From assembly GCA_944393195.1 (NCBI GenBank), contig CALXZG010000010.1, forward strand, positions 1 to 43,839: 43,839 nucleotides of DNA, in the 5' to 3' direction. The notes under the pieces were generated by a model, which saw nothing but the letters and a program-made list of their open reading frames with translations, did no database searches and was not told the origin of the DNA. The position numbers were made by a program, and so were the translations under genes. The stretch is from an uncultured Alphaproteobacteria bacterium (GTDB lineage: Bacteria; Pseudomonadota; Alphaproteobacteria; CAAHEQ01; UBA3637). The number at the start of each line of letters is the position of its first letter. Position 1 is the first letter of the stretch. Below, piece after piece: positions 1 through 7,476 of the stretch.

Positions 1-1
1 G

Positions 2-733
2 TATCAACTATCGACAGGGGAATGTGTGACGGATTCACATCCGGAATGTGGTGATGGGGAGTTTTATAATGGACTCAGGGCTTCTTGTACAACTTGTCCA
101 ACAGAGGGAAATGCTGTCCAGAATAATCCGTCAGATATAGAGGATACGTGTGAAAAATGCGTAGGGTCGCGGCATGCTGGATATTATCCCAGCTATTGTG
201 TCTATTGTCCGAACGGTGTTGTGTGTGATGATCAATGTTGTGCTGAAGGACAAATGTGTCAACGTAGTGGTTCTTCTTATCCGTATACATATACCTGTGT
301 ATCCACATTAGGGGAAGGAGAATGTTGGACGAATGATGATTGCACAGGGGATAATCAATATTGCCAGAATGATTATGGTTGTGAAGTGACGGTTGGGACG
401 TGTGAAACAATTAGCAGCACGACGGTGACGATTAACGAGAAAACATACACGGCATCGACAGATCGTATGTCGTATCATGCGGCAGAGAACTTCTGTGATG
501 CGCTTGGGAAAAAATTAGCCCCGGTGACAGACGGGTGTACATCGGAAGAATTGGCGACGATTGAGAATTATGCTTCACGCAGTTGTACGGGGTGGGCGCA
601 CACGACGGGTAAGTGGTATTGGACAGCAACCAAATTAAGTGGGTGTACTTCGTATTATGTAGACAGTAGCAGTTCAGGCGCGGCCGGGGCGAGCCGTTGG
701 TACGACTTCTACCACTACGCCCTTTGTCGCTAA
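2..733 (+). CDS. Cys-rich secreted protein with C-terminal lectin-like domain (5' partial)
   Basis: The reading frame is open from the first bases of the window. The GTG at 26 is internal, because in-frame codons before it continue the same Cys-rich pattern (..STGEC), so the true start lies upstream. The first ~125 visible residues carry many cysteines in short CxxC-type spacings, like the EGF/stalk-type repeats of surface proteins. The last ~100 residues (MSYHAAENFCDALGKKL, then a WYWTATK strand, then ALCR at the end) resemble a C-type-lectin or formylglycine-enzyme-like fold, with Trp-rich strands and paired cysteines. The likely role is an exported binding protein; the ligand is unknown. 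The last six variable-looking codons (701-718) are all NNC, although Tyr is TAT in 15 of 16 earlier cases; see findings. A strong terminator follows at 766. The lectin-fold assignment rests on pattern only. Confidence 0.7.
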   Translation, partial: YQLSTGECVTDSHPECGDGEFYNGLRASCTTCPTEGNAVQNNPSDIEDTCEKCVGSRHAGYYPSYCVYCPNGVVCDDQCCAEGQMCQRSGSSYPYTYTCVSTLGEGECWTNDDCTGDNQYCQNDYGCEVTVGTCETISSTTVTINEKTYTASTDRMSYHAAENFCDALGKKLAPVTDGCTSEELATIENYASRSCTGWAHTTGKWYWTATKLSGCTSYYVDSSSSGAAGASRWYDFYHYALCR

Positions 734-765
734 GGTTCCCGCTTTTTGTGTGATAGGACAAGCGA

Positions 766-800
766 AACGGGGTGAAGAGGTGTTTCTTCGCCCCGTTTTT
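766..800 (+). terminator. Rho-independent terminator of the lectin-like gene
   Basis: AAACGGGG (766-773) pairs with CCCCGTTT (791-798). The stem continues inward with GAAGA against TCTTC, and a T run follows. It lies 33 bp after the stop codon. Confidence 0.85.
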
Positions 801-823
801 GATAAGAGTGAAGTCGTCCAAAG

Positions 824-1147
824 ATCCCCGCGTGCGCGGGGATACTGCGTAAATCAAAAGTTGCCGGTGGCAAGTTTTGATGCGCAAAGCAAAACCGCGC
901 AAACATCCAAAACCCCGGTGGGGTTTTGGTGTGCGCAAGGCAATGAACCTTAATGAGTCCAAGGATGCCCCGTCATCCGAGAGACGAATTTTAGGTGGAA
1001 TTGGGAGCGCGCCAAGGCAGCGGAAGTCGCCGCCGGCAAGCGGATGTTGGAATTGGAATGGAGTAAGATGGTCATGAGACCCCCGATCAGGTCGGGGGTG
1101 ACGGATTACTTATGGGATGGTTAAAAGATTCCCGCCTGTGCGGGAAT
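824..1147. repeat. Composite intergenic repeat, copy 1
   Basis: This fills most of the 570-bp gap before ccrM. In order: a 20-bp palindrome ATCCCC-N8-GGGGAT (824-843); hairpin A (855-878, centre CCGGTGG); hairpin B (907-929, a perfect 10-bp stem around GGT); a tail GCGCAAGGCAATGAA (932-946); a conserved block of about 50 bp (1007-1057) that also occurs at about 13186 and 42978; a 21-bp palindrome ACCCCCGA..TCGGGGGT (1079-1099); and ATTCCC-N8-GGGAAT (1128-1147). The stretch 1007-1117 is nearly identical to 42978-43087. Beyond 1147 there are only degenerate half-units (GGATGACGG, GGGAATGACGG) and purine-rich sequence with no credible gene. Short ORFs here (750-953, 877-1077) follow the repeat and are not genes. 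Confidence 0.85.
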
Positions 1148-1309
1148 GACGTAAAAAAAGTGCAAGGATGACGGTTTTATAGTAGGGGGTGATGGACTAA
1201 TAATAAGGGATGCAGGAAATAAAAGGGAATGACGGGGTGGGGCGGACTACTTGTGAGATTGAGGTGCCGGGGAAAGGGGTAAAAATGAGGTATCAGAGGC
1301 GGTCGTAGT

Positions 1310-2389
1310 TTAGGATTGGGGTGGGCTGAGGCGGCGGCGGAGAGTATCGAGGGGAACCCACTCTTGTGTTTCGGGGTCTTTGGCGTACCAGAACAGCCAG
1401 CCGTTGCAAGACGGACTTGTTTTATGGGTACAGGCGGCACCGGCCTGATGAATAGAGCCGACAAATGTGCCGACTCGGACAGAGCCGTCGGCGCGGACAA
1501 AGGCGCGGTGGCGGCCGGATTTATCTTTTAATTGACAGCCCGGGCGCAGGTAACCGGTGGCCAACAGCGCGCCAAAGGGGACCTTGGGATTTTCCTGTCG
1601 GGTATAGGGAATCAGGTCGGCCGCATCAGCGGGGGTAACGGCGTCTATTCGGCTTTGTGCAGCGCGGATATAGGCGGGATCCCGTTCAATCCCGATATAA
1701 TGGCGGCCGAGTTTTTTAGCAACGGCGCCGGTTGTGCCGGTTCCGAAAAAGGGATCCAAAATCGTGTCGCCGGGACGGGTGGCCGCCAGAATAACGCGGT
1801 AGAGCAATTCTTCGGGTTTTTGGGTGGTATGGACTTTGTGGCCGTTTTCATCTTTCAAGCGTTCGGGGCCGTTGCAAACGGGAATCCACCAATCGGAGCG
1901 CATTTGCAGGTCATCGTTAAAAGCGCGCATACTATCATAATTAAAGGTATATTTGGCACGGGGATATTTAGCGCACCAGATGAGGGTTTCGTGGGCATTG
2001 GCAAAGCGCGTGCCTTTAAAATTCGGCATCGGGTTGACTTTGCGCCAGATAATATCGTTGAGAATCCAAAAGCCTTGATTTTGCAGACAGCAACCGACGC
2101 GAAAAATGTTATGGTATGTGCCGATGACCCAGAGAGTGCCGGTATCTTTTAAGACGCGGCGGGCTTCGGTCAGCCACGCGTTGGTGAAGGCGTCGTAATC
2201 GGCAAAGTCGGTAAACTTATCCCAATCGTCGTGAACGGCCTGAATCGCGGTCGCGTCGGGTCGGTAGAGTTCTTTGTGCAATTGCATAAAGTATGGCGGA
2301 TCGGCGAAAACGGCGTCTACGCTATTATCCGGCAGTTGGCGCATGTGGTCAATGCAATCGCCCTGTAAAATCGTATCGATGATTGTCAT
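1310..2389 (-). CDS. ccrM: CcrM-type adenine-N6 DNA methyltransferase (GANTC)
   Basis: A beta-class amino-methyltransferase of 359 residues. The catalytic DPPY is at 30-33, followed by the CcrM-like FMQLHKELYRPD segment. The SAM-binding DPFFGTGTT is at 212-220, which is the beta-class order. Residues ~255-359 form the extra C-terminal domain typical of CcrM, which is used in DNA strand recognition. In Alphaproteobacteria CcrM methylates the adenine in GANTC late in the cell cycle and so ties transcription to replication. The ATG at 2387-2389 is used. The gene stands alone, diverging from the SIMPL-protein gene, and no restriction enzyme is nearby, as expected of a solitary cell-cycle methylase. 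The region upstream of the start (2390-2497) has no GANTC site that I can see. Family identity is firm; target specificity is inferred from family. Confidence 0.93.
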   Translation of the reverse strand: MTIIDTILQGDCIDHMRQLPDNSVDAVFADPPYFMQLHKELYRPDATAIQAVHDDWDKFTDFADYDAFTNAWLTEARRVLKDTGTLWVIGTYHNIFRVGCCLQNQGFWILNDIIWRKVNPMPNFKGTRFANAHETLIWCAKYPRAKYTFNYDSMRAFNDDLQMRSDWWIPVCNGPERLKDENGHKVHTTQKPEELLYRVILAATRPGDTILDPFFGTGTTGAVAKKLGRHYIGIERDPAYIRAAQSRIDAVTPADAADLIPYTRQENPKVPFGALLATGYLRPGCQLKDKSGRHRAFVRADGSVRVGTFVGSIHQAGAACTHKTSPSCNGWLFWYAKDPETQEWVPLDTLRRRLSPPQS

Positions 2390-2434
2390 GATCGTATATT
2401 AGCGGCAGAATGGTAATTATTTTATTAACAATCT

Positions 2435-2462
2435 TTGCTTTTTTGATAAAAAGGGCTATATT
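2435..2462 (+). promoter_or_regulatory. Putative sigma70-type promoter for the SIMPL gene
   Basis: TTGCTT (2435-2440) and TATATT (2457-2462) are separated by 16 bp. They precede the SIMPL gene, which has a strong AAAGGAG ribosome binding site before its ATG at 2498. Confidence 0.5.
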
Positions 2463-2497
2463 CAAAACAGAGTAAACAACAAAAAAGGAGAAAAGGG

Positions 2498-3217
2498 ATG
2501 ACAAACAATATCATAACAGCGGCGGCTTTAATCGGATTGGGAATTGCTATCGGCGGGGGTGTGCCGGGGTATTATTACTATGCGGCGCACATGAACAACC
2601 GGGCGGTGACGGTTAAAGGGTTGGCCGAGCGGGATGTCAAAGCAGACTTGGCCGTTTGGGATATTAAGTATCAGACAACGGGGGATATTTTATCGGAAAC
2701 GCAAAAAGCCCTTGAAGATAATCTGGCCAAGGTTCAGGCTTATTTAACGGCGCAGGGCTTTACGGCCGATGAAATTTTGGTCGGACGTATCAACACGAAT
2801 GATTTAATGGCTAATCCGTATCGGGATAACACAAAGGGACCGCGCTATATCCTAACGCAGACGGTGACGGTGCGGTCGGCTCAGGTGGATGCGGTGGAAA
2901 AATCTTTGCGCGGGATCGGGGCTTTGGTGGCGCAAGGAGTGTTGTTTGATAATCAGGAATACGGATCGCCGGTGGCTTACTTATTTACGGGATTAAATGA
3001 TGTCAAGCCGGCTATGTTAGAGCAGGCGACGGAAAATGCGCGCAAAGCGGCGGAAGAGTTTGCAAAGAGTTCCGACGCCACAGTCGGTAAAATCAAACGC
3101 GCCAATCAGGGCGTCTTTTCAATCTTACCGCGGGAGCAGACTCCGGGGGCTTCGGAAAGTCAGCAGATTAACAAGACGGTGCGTGTTGTTTCAACGGTTG
3201 AGTACTTTTTGGAGTAA
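2498..3217 (+). CDS. SIMPL-domain (DUF541) membrane-anchored periplasmic protein
   Basis: A protein of 239 residues. An N-terminal hydrophobic segment (about 5-30, ending GYYYYAAH) anchors it or acts as an uncleaved signal. The rest is a SIMPL domain: the VTVKGLAERDVKADLAVWDI strand near the start, repeated Q/E-rich helices, and the terminal VRVVSTVEYFLE strand. SIMPL proteins are periplasmic or outer-membrane-associated and have no established enzymatic activity; some relatives are linked to stress tolerance. The start follows AAAAAAGGAGAAAAGGG, an excellent ribosome binding site. It precedes a lipoprotein hydrolase by 63 bp and may be co-transcribed with it. The molecular function is unknown. 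Confidence 0.85.
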   Translation: MTNNIITAAALIGLGIAIGGGVPGYYYYAAHMNNRAVTVKGLAERDVKADLAVWDIKYQTTGDILSETQKALEDNLAKVQAYLTAQGFTADEILVGRINTNDLMANPYRDNTKGPRYILTQTVTVRSAQVDAVEKSLRGIGALVAQGVLFDNQEYGSPVAYLFTGLNDVKPAMLEQATENARKAAEEFAKSSDATVGKIKRANQGVFSILPREQTPGASESQQINKTVRVVSTVEYFLE

Positions 3218-3280
3218 ACGAGGAACGGTCGGTGTGGAAAAACGCTTGCCAACCGGTATGGATTTTGGTATCCTGATCGC

Positions 3281-4045
3281 ATGAAAAAAATACTGTATCT
3301 GATGATGTTGTTGTTCCTTGGGGCGTGTACGCACCAAAATCCGTTGAGTGATTTTCGGTTTCAGGCGGTACCGGCTTCGCCGTATGTGGTGGCCAGTTGG
3401 CATCGGATTACGGAACCGGGGAAACCGTTGAAAATTTACATTGAGGGGGATGGGCATGCGTTTGACAATGCCGGACGACCGACGGATAATCCGACACCTC
3501 AAAGTACTTTTTGGCGGGATGTCGCGGCGGGCGATCCGAGTCCGAATGTGGCCTATATCGGACGGCCGTGTCAATATTTACAGGCGGGGGCTTGTTCCGA
3601 ACGGGATTGGACGAGCGGGCGGTTTTCGGCCGAAATTATTGATAGTATGGACAAGGTTATTCGCGGATTACAAAAAAAGGCGCGTGCCGATCAGGTGATT
3701 TTAATCGGATATTCGGGTGGAGCTCAGGTTGCCGGATTAACGGCAGTGCGGCGGCCGGAAGCGGTGGCCCGAGTCATAACGGTGGCGGGGGTATTGGATC
3801 CGGCGGCTTGGGCCGCGTATCACGGAGATGCTCCGTTGCATGAATCGTTGAATCTACGGGATGAACGGGCGGTGTTTCAAACAATCCCGCAACATCACTA
3901 TGTCGGGGGGCGGGATACGGTTGTGCCGGCGGTGTTGACGCAGGAATTTATCGGGGATGACGATTTAATTACCGTTGTGCCGAATGCGACGCACAGCAAA
4001 GGGTGGAATGGTATTACGGATGAAATTTACGAGGTGCGGAAATGA
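3281..4045 (+). CDS. Lipoprotein alpha/beta-hydrolase
   Basis: A protein of 254 residues. The signal peptide ends in a lipobox, LGAC, with the lipidated Cys at 16. The mature part has an alpha/beta-hydrolase layout: an early strand KIYIEGDGHAF (a probable oxyanion region), the nucleophile elbow GYSGG with Ser145, an acid in GGRDTVVP (Asp212) and a His in ATHSKGW (His238). The substrate cannot be told from sequence; an esterase or lipase acting in the periplasm or on the inner face of the outer membrane is plausible. The 3' end overlaps the ELM1-family gene by 4 bp (ATGA), which indicates translational coupling. Confidence 0.8.
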   Translation: MKKILYLMMLLFLGACTHQNPLSDFRFQAVPASPYVVASWHRITEPGKPLKIYIEGDGHAFDNAGRPTDNPTPQSTFWRDVAAGDPSPNVAYIGRPCQYLQAGACSERDWTSGRFSAEIIDSMDKVIRGLQKKARADQVILIGYSGGAQVAGLTAVRRPEAVARVITVAGVLDPAAWAAYHGDAPLHESLNLRDERAVFQTIPQHHYVGGRDTVVPAVLTQEFIGDDDLITVVPNATHSKGWNGITDEIYEVRK

Positions 4046-4995
4046 CAAATGTATGGGTATTGGCCGATGATCGGGCGGGAAATGTAAATCAATTGTTGGG
4101 GATTGCGGCGGCTTTGGGGTGGCCGTATGAACAAAAGGAGATTCGGTACACGAAGTGGGTTCGGCTACCGAATTGTTTACGCGGGGCGACATTAATCGGT
4201 GTAACGGACGCTTCGGCGCGAGAGCTGCGAGGGCCTTGGCCGGATGTGGTGTTAAGTGCGGGGCGGCGGTCTTTTCCGGTGGCGCGGTATATTCGGCGGC
4301 AGTCGGGAGGGCGGACGCGGATTGTGCAATTAATGAATCCGGGAATGAGTGGTTTTCGGGAGGCGGATTTAGTTGTGTTGCCGGCGCATGATCGGTATCG
4401 TGGTCGGGCGGCGAATGTGTCTGTTGTGACGGGGGCACCGCATCGGGTAACGATTGATCGGTTAAAGTCGGAGCGGCAACGGTGGAAATCGGTATTGGGT
4501 GTTTATCCGCCGAAACGGGTGGCCGTTATTGTTGGTGGTGCGACAAAGGATAAGCCCTTTACAACAGAAATGGCGCGCGAGTTGGTTGCCGGTATTAAGG
4601 CGTTAAAGCCGGGATCCGTCATTGCGACGACATCACGTCGGACACCTGCCGAGGTTGTGGCTTTATTGGAACGGGAGTTGCCGGAACCGCTCTTTTTTTA
4701 CCGGTACGGAGATGCGGGAGAAAATCCGTATTTCGGATTGTTGGCCTATGCCGATGAAATTGTGGTGACGGGGGATTCGATATCGATGTGTTCGGAGTGT
4801 TGTGCCGCCGGTGTTCCCGTTTTTATTTTTGCACCGGATGAGATGGTCAGTGCCAAGCACAAGCGGTTCCATGAAACGTTATATCGGGAAGGATATGCGG
4901 CACCGTTGGGGGGTAAAGCGGTGGAACCCAAGGGAAGTTTAAATGCGGCCTTTACCGTAGCGGAACGTATTCGTGAGATTGTATCCGGAGGCTAA
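4042..4995 (+). CDS. ELM1/DUF1022 family protein
   Basis: A protein of 317 residues beginning MTNVWVLADDRAGNVNQ, the N-terminal signature of the ELM1 family (named after plant mitochondrial fission factor ELM1). Further family blocks are LPNCLRGATLIGVTD, VVLSAGRRSFPVARYIRR, VVTGAPHRV, VAVIVGGATKDKPF and VVTGDSISMCSECCAAGVPVFIF. The fold resembles a nucleotide-sugar glycosyltransferase, but no bacterial activity is established to my knowledge. It overlaps the upstream hydrolase by 4 bp. At its 3' end it overlaps the convergent DUF6476-like gene by 4 bp. Confidence 0.85.
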   Translation: MTNVWVLADDRAGNVNQLLGIAAALGWPYEQKEIRYTKWVRLPNCLRGATLIGVTDASARELRGPWPDVVLSAGRRSFPVARYIRRQSGGRTRIVQLMNPGMSGFREADLVVLPAHDRYRGRAANVSVVTGAPHRVTIDRLKSERQRWKSVLGVYPPKRVAVIVGGATKDKPFTTEMARELVAGIKALKPGSVIATTSRRTPAEVVALLERELPEPLFFYRYGDAGENPYFGLLAYADEIVVTGDSISMCSECCAAGVPVFIFAPDEMVSAKHKRFHETLYREGYAAPLGGKAVEPKGSLNAAFTVAERIREIVSGG

Positions 4996-5294
4996 TCGGC
5001 GGTTGTTGTGTCGGAAAACCGAAGAATGGCCGAAACGGTACCGGTATCGGGTTCCACAATAATCAGGCGGCGACCGTCGGGGTGGCCGGCAGTTAAAAGG
5101 CAGAGGGCTTTGCCACAGGGAACAGTATCGGTAATATCCTCCGGAAACGGTAGGGAAACGGTTGTTGTCGGAGGAATGGCGGGCTTGCGTTTTTGGGCGG
5201 TTTCTGATATTTTAGCCGCAACAAGGACAAGGCCGGCAAGAATCAGAGTGGTGAGGATGGCGGTGGTGAGTTTGAGTATGGTTAATGTTTTCAT
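4992..5294 (-). CDS. Small membrane protein, DUF6476-like
   Basis: A protein of 100 residues with a single hydrophobic helix at about 8-28 (ILKLTTAILTTLILAGLVLVAA). A short periplasmic domain follows, containing CGKALCLLTAGHPDGRRLIIVEPDTG. From memory, small one-helix proteins of this kind often sit just upstream of and divergent to rluD in Alphaproteobacteria, as here; that is the basis for the DUF6476 suggestion. The function is unknown. It starts 22 bp from the rluD start in the opposite direction, so the two share a promoter region, and it ends with a 4-bp overlap with the ELM1 gene. Confidence 0.65.
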   Translation of the reverse strand: MKTLTILKLTTAILTTLILAGLVLVAAKISETAQKRKPAIPPTTTVSLPFPEDITDTVPCGKALCLLTAGHPDGRRLIIVEPDTGTVSAILRFSDTTTAD

Positions 5295-5315
5295 GGTGGC
5301 TCCAAGGAGTTAAAA

Positions 5316-6332
5316 ATGCATATTGATGAAGCAGAAGACGTGGATATTGACGTCGTCGATTCGGAAGAAGTATATCCCGAAACGGGTGTTTTTGTCACGC
5401 CAAAAGTGACGGAAGAGCAGGCTAAAATGCGATTGGATAAATTTTTGGCTGTTTGTTTTCCGCAATTTTCGCGCAGCGGGGCGGCGCGGATTATTGAAGC
5501 CGATCGGGTTCGGTTGGTCGGAGATCCGGAGCGAATCTTGGCGGTTGATGACAAGGTTAAAGTCGGGGATATATATGAGATGACACCGCCGGAAGCGGTG
5601 CCGGCACATCCGGAGCCGGAGGCTATTCCGTTGGATATTTTGTATGAAGATGATGATTTGTTGGTTGTGAACAAGCCGGCCGGCCTTGTCGTCCATCCGG
5701 GGGCGGGGAATCCGCGGGGAACTTTGGTAAATGCTTTGTTGGCGCATTGTCATGATTCTTTGTCGGGGATTGGCGGTGTGAAGCGGCCGGGGATTGTGCA
5801 TCGGATAGACAAGGATACAAGCGGTATTTTGGTTGTGGCGAAGAATGATTGGACGCATCAGCGGTTATCGGAACAATTTGCGGAACACACGATTGAGCGG
5901 ATTTATCAGGCTTTTGTGTGGGGATATGTGCAAAAAACGACCGGAGTGGTGGTCGGGGATATCGGGCGGTCGCCGCAAAACCGGCAGAAAATGGCAATAG
6001 TGACACGCAACGGTAAACGGGCAGTGACGCATTATGAGCGGGTAGCTGTTTTCGGAGGTGGTGTCGCGTCGCATATTCAATGTATTTTGGAAACGGGACG
6101 GACGCACCAGATCCGGGTTCATATGGCATCGATCGGGCATTCTTTAATCGGGGATCCTTTGTATGGGGTGGTACCGCGCGGGGCACCGGATTGTGCAAAA
6201 TACTTTCCGCGTCAGGCGTTACATGCCGGATTTTTGGGCTTTACGCATCCGCGGACGGATGAACGGTTATGTTTTGAAGCACCGATGCCGTCGGATATGG
6301 CGGAGTTGAAAGAGGCGTTGGCCGCTTTATAA
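5316..6332 (+). CDS. rluD: 23S rRNA pseudouridine synthase, RluD/RluA family
   Basis: A protein of 338 residues. After an acidic N-terminal extension, an S4 RNA-binding domain spans about 35-85 (RLDKFLAVCFPQFSRSGAARII). The catalytic domain follows, with VVNKPAGLVVHPG and the signature HRIDKDTSGILVVAK, in which Asp155 is the nucleophile. ETGRTHQIRVHMASIGHSLIGDPLYG is also conserved. Length and S4 domain fit RluD, which modifies helix 69 of 23S rRNA, but RluC-type specificity cannot be excluded. AAGGAG lies 6 bp before the ATG. Confidence 0.88.
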   Translation: MHIDEAEDVDIDVVDSEEVYPETGVFVTPKVTEEQAKMRLDKFLAVCFPQFSRSGAARIIEADRVRLVGDPERILAVDDKVKVGDIYEMTPPEAVPAHPEPEAIPLDILYEDDDLLVVNKPAGLVVHPGAGNPRGTLVNALLAHCHDSLSGIGGVKRPGIVHRIDKDTSGILVVAKNDWTHQRLSEQFAEHTIERIYQAFVWGYVQKTTGVVVGDIGRSPQNRQKMAIVTRNGKRAVTHYERVAVFGGGVASHIQCILETGRTHQIRVHMASIGHSLIGDPLYGVVPRGAPDCAKYFPRQALHAGFLGFTHPRTDERLCFEAPMPSDMAELKEALAAL

Positions 6333-6348
6333 GGAATGCAGATTATTG

Positions 6349-6378
6349 TTGCAATCGATTCGTTTTTGTGCTTAAAAT
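6349..6378 (+). promoter_or_regulatory. Putative promoter before the secreted unknown gene
   Basis: TTGCAA (6349-6354) and TAAAAT (6373-6378) are separated by 18 bp, in the gap after rluD. The next gene has a good AAAGGAAAG ribosome binding site. Confidence 0.45.
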
Positions 6379-6411
6379 GACATATCATTCTTTAACATAA
6401 AGGAAAGCAGC

Positions 6412-7476
6412 ATGAAGATTTATTCGGGATTTTGCATTGGAGCAGCGGTTTTAGGGTTGGCTTGGGCCGGACAAGTTCAGGCGGAAAACGTATCGGGACC
6501 GTCGTCGGTATTGGTTTGTCGGGCGCATCAATGTGCGGCGGCCAGCTATTCAATGACACGGGGATTTTTGTTTAACAAGTTAAGCCAGATGATGAGTGCC
6601 AATGCCGGAAAACGGGCTTTGTTATGTGAGGCGGATCCGGTATCTCATGTATGTTTACGCGAAGGTATTCATATTCCGGCGCAGGCGGCTTTTGCAACGA
6701 CGGATATTGTGATTCCGTCGGTGAACATTGTGGACACCAAGTTGACAAAGGGACAGCCGCAAATGGATGTGGTATTAGATTATCAGGTGTCGGCTAACCA
6801 GACGGTACCGCGGTGCGCGGCGGTTGTATCACAATTGAGTGTGGCGTATGTGGATAAAGTTGAATGGATGACACCGGATTTTACCTGTCATATGACGGAA
6901 ACGGGGCGGACTTCGTTAAACGCGACGTTTAATATTGACTATATTGATTTTGACTATGGCTTTATCGGTGCGTATTACACGATCGGGGTTGGGGAATCCG
7001 TGCGCGGTGAAGGTAGCGGATATGTGTTAATGCGGTTAACGGAACAGAATATTCAGCCGCCGGAACCCGTTGTGATTGAAGAAGTGGTTATCAAACGGCA
7101 GGTTGAGGTGCCGGAAGAGGCAATCCATACCGCAGCGGCGGCTTCGGCCAAAAAGATTGTGGTTATACCCGGTGAACCCAAAATCGTATCGGTACCGGAA
7201 AATGTGAAAGAGTCGGTAGTGGCGGATCCGGTCAAGGATGAAGCGGTAACGGTTAAGACGACTTTGCCGGCGAGGAGTGTTCCGACACGGGCCGTGACGG
7301 TGAATTCGATTCAAGCGCGGCCGGCTCAGGTCACGACAACTCGGGTGGCTCCGGTAGCGGTAAATGAGGTAACACCGATTTCACGTGAACCGATTCGCAA
7401 TGAAAACACGCCGATAGAAAATGCCGGGCAGATATTGAATGATTTGTTGTATTTAGAGACACCTAAAAATGATTAA
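6412..7476 (+). CDS. Secreted protein of unknown function
   Basis: A protein of 354 residues that I do not recognise. A Sec signal peptide (1-24, ending VQAEN) is clear. Residues ~30-210 form a compact domain with several cysteines (VCRAHQCAAAS, ALLCEADPVSHVCLREG, PRCAAVV, FTCHM), probably disulfide-bonded in the periplasm. Residues ~215-345 are low-complexity and rich in Pro, Val and Thr, probably a disordered linker. The end (NAGQILNDLLYLETPKND) may be a short helix. It overlaps the M16 peptidase gene by 8 bp, so the two are probably translated together. It could be a peptidase partner or substrate, but this is inference from position only. Confidence 0.75.
   Translation: MKIYSGFCIGAAVLGLAWAGQVQAENVSGPSSVLVCRAHQCAAASYSMTRGFLFNKLSQMMSANAGKRALLCEADPVSHVCLREGIHIPAQAAFATTDIVIPSVNIVDTKLTKGQPQMDVVLDYQVSANQTVPRCAAVVSQLSVAYVDKVEWMTPDFTCHMTETGRTSLNATFNIDYIDFDYGFIGAYYTIGVGESVRGEGSGYVLMRLTEQNIQPPEPVVIEEVVIKRQVEVPEEAIHTAAAASAKKIVVIPGEPKIVSVPENVKESVVADPVKDEAVTVKTTLPARSVPTRAVTVNSIQARPAQVTTTRVAPVAVNEVTPISREPIRNENTPIENAGQILNDLLYLETPKND

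Noticed and set aside
877-1077. Short ORF sharing the peptide SASGCWNW with 42955-43137
   Set aside because: The similarity comes from the intergenic repeat DNA. The frames have no ribosome site, differ in length and run through palindromes.
1532-2152. 206-codon plus-strand ORF
   Set aside because: It lies antisense within ccrM, whose methyltransferase motifs are intact. It is an antisense shadow caused by the strand composition bias.
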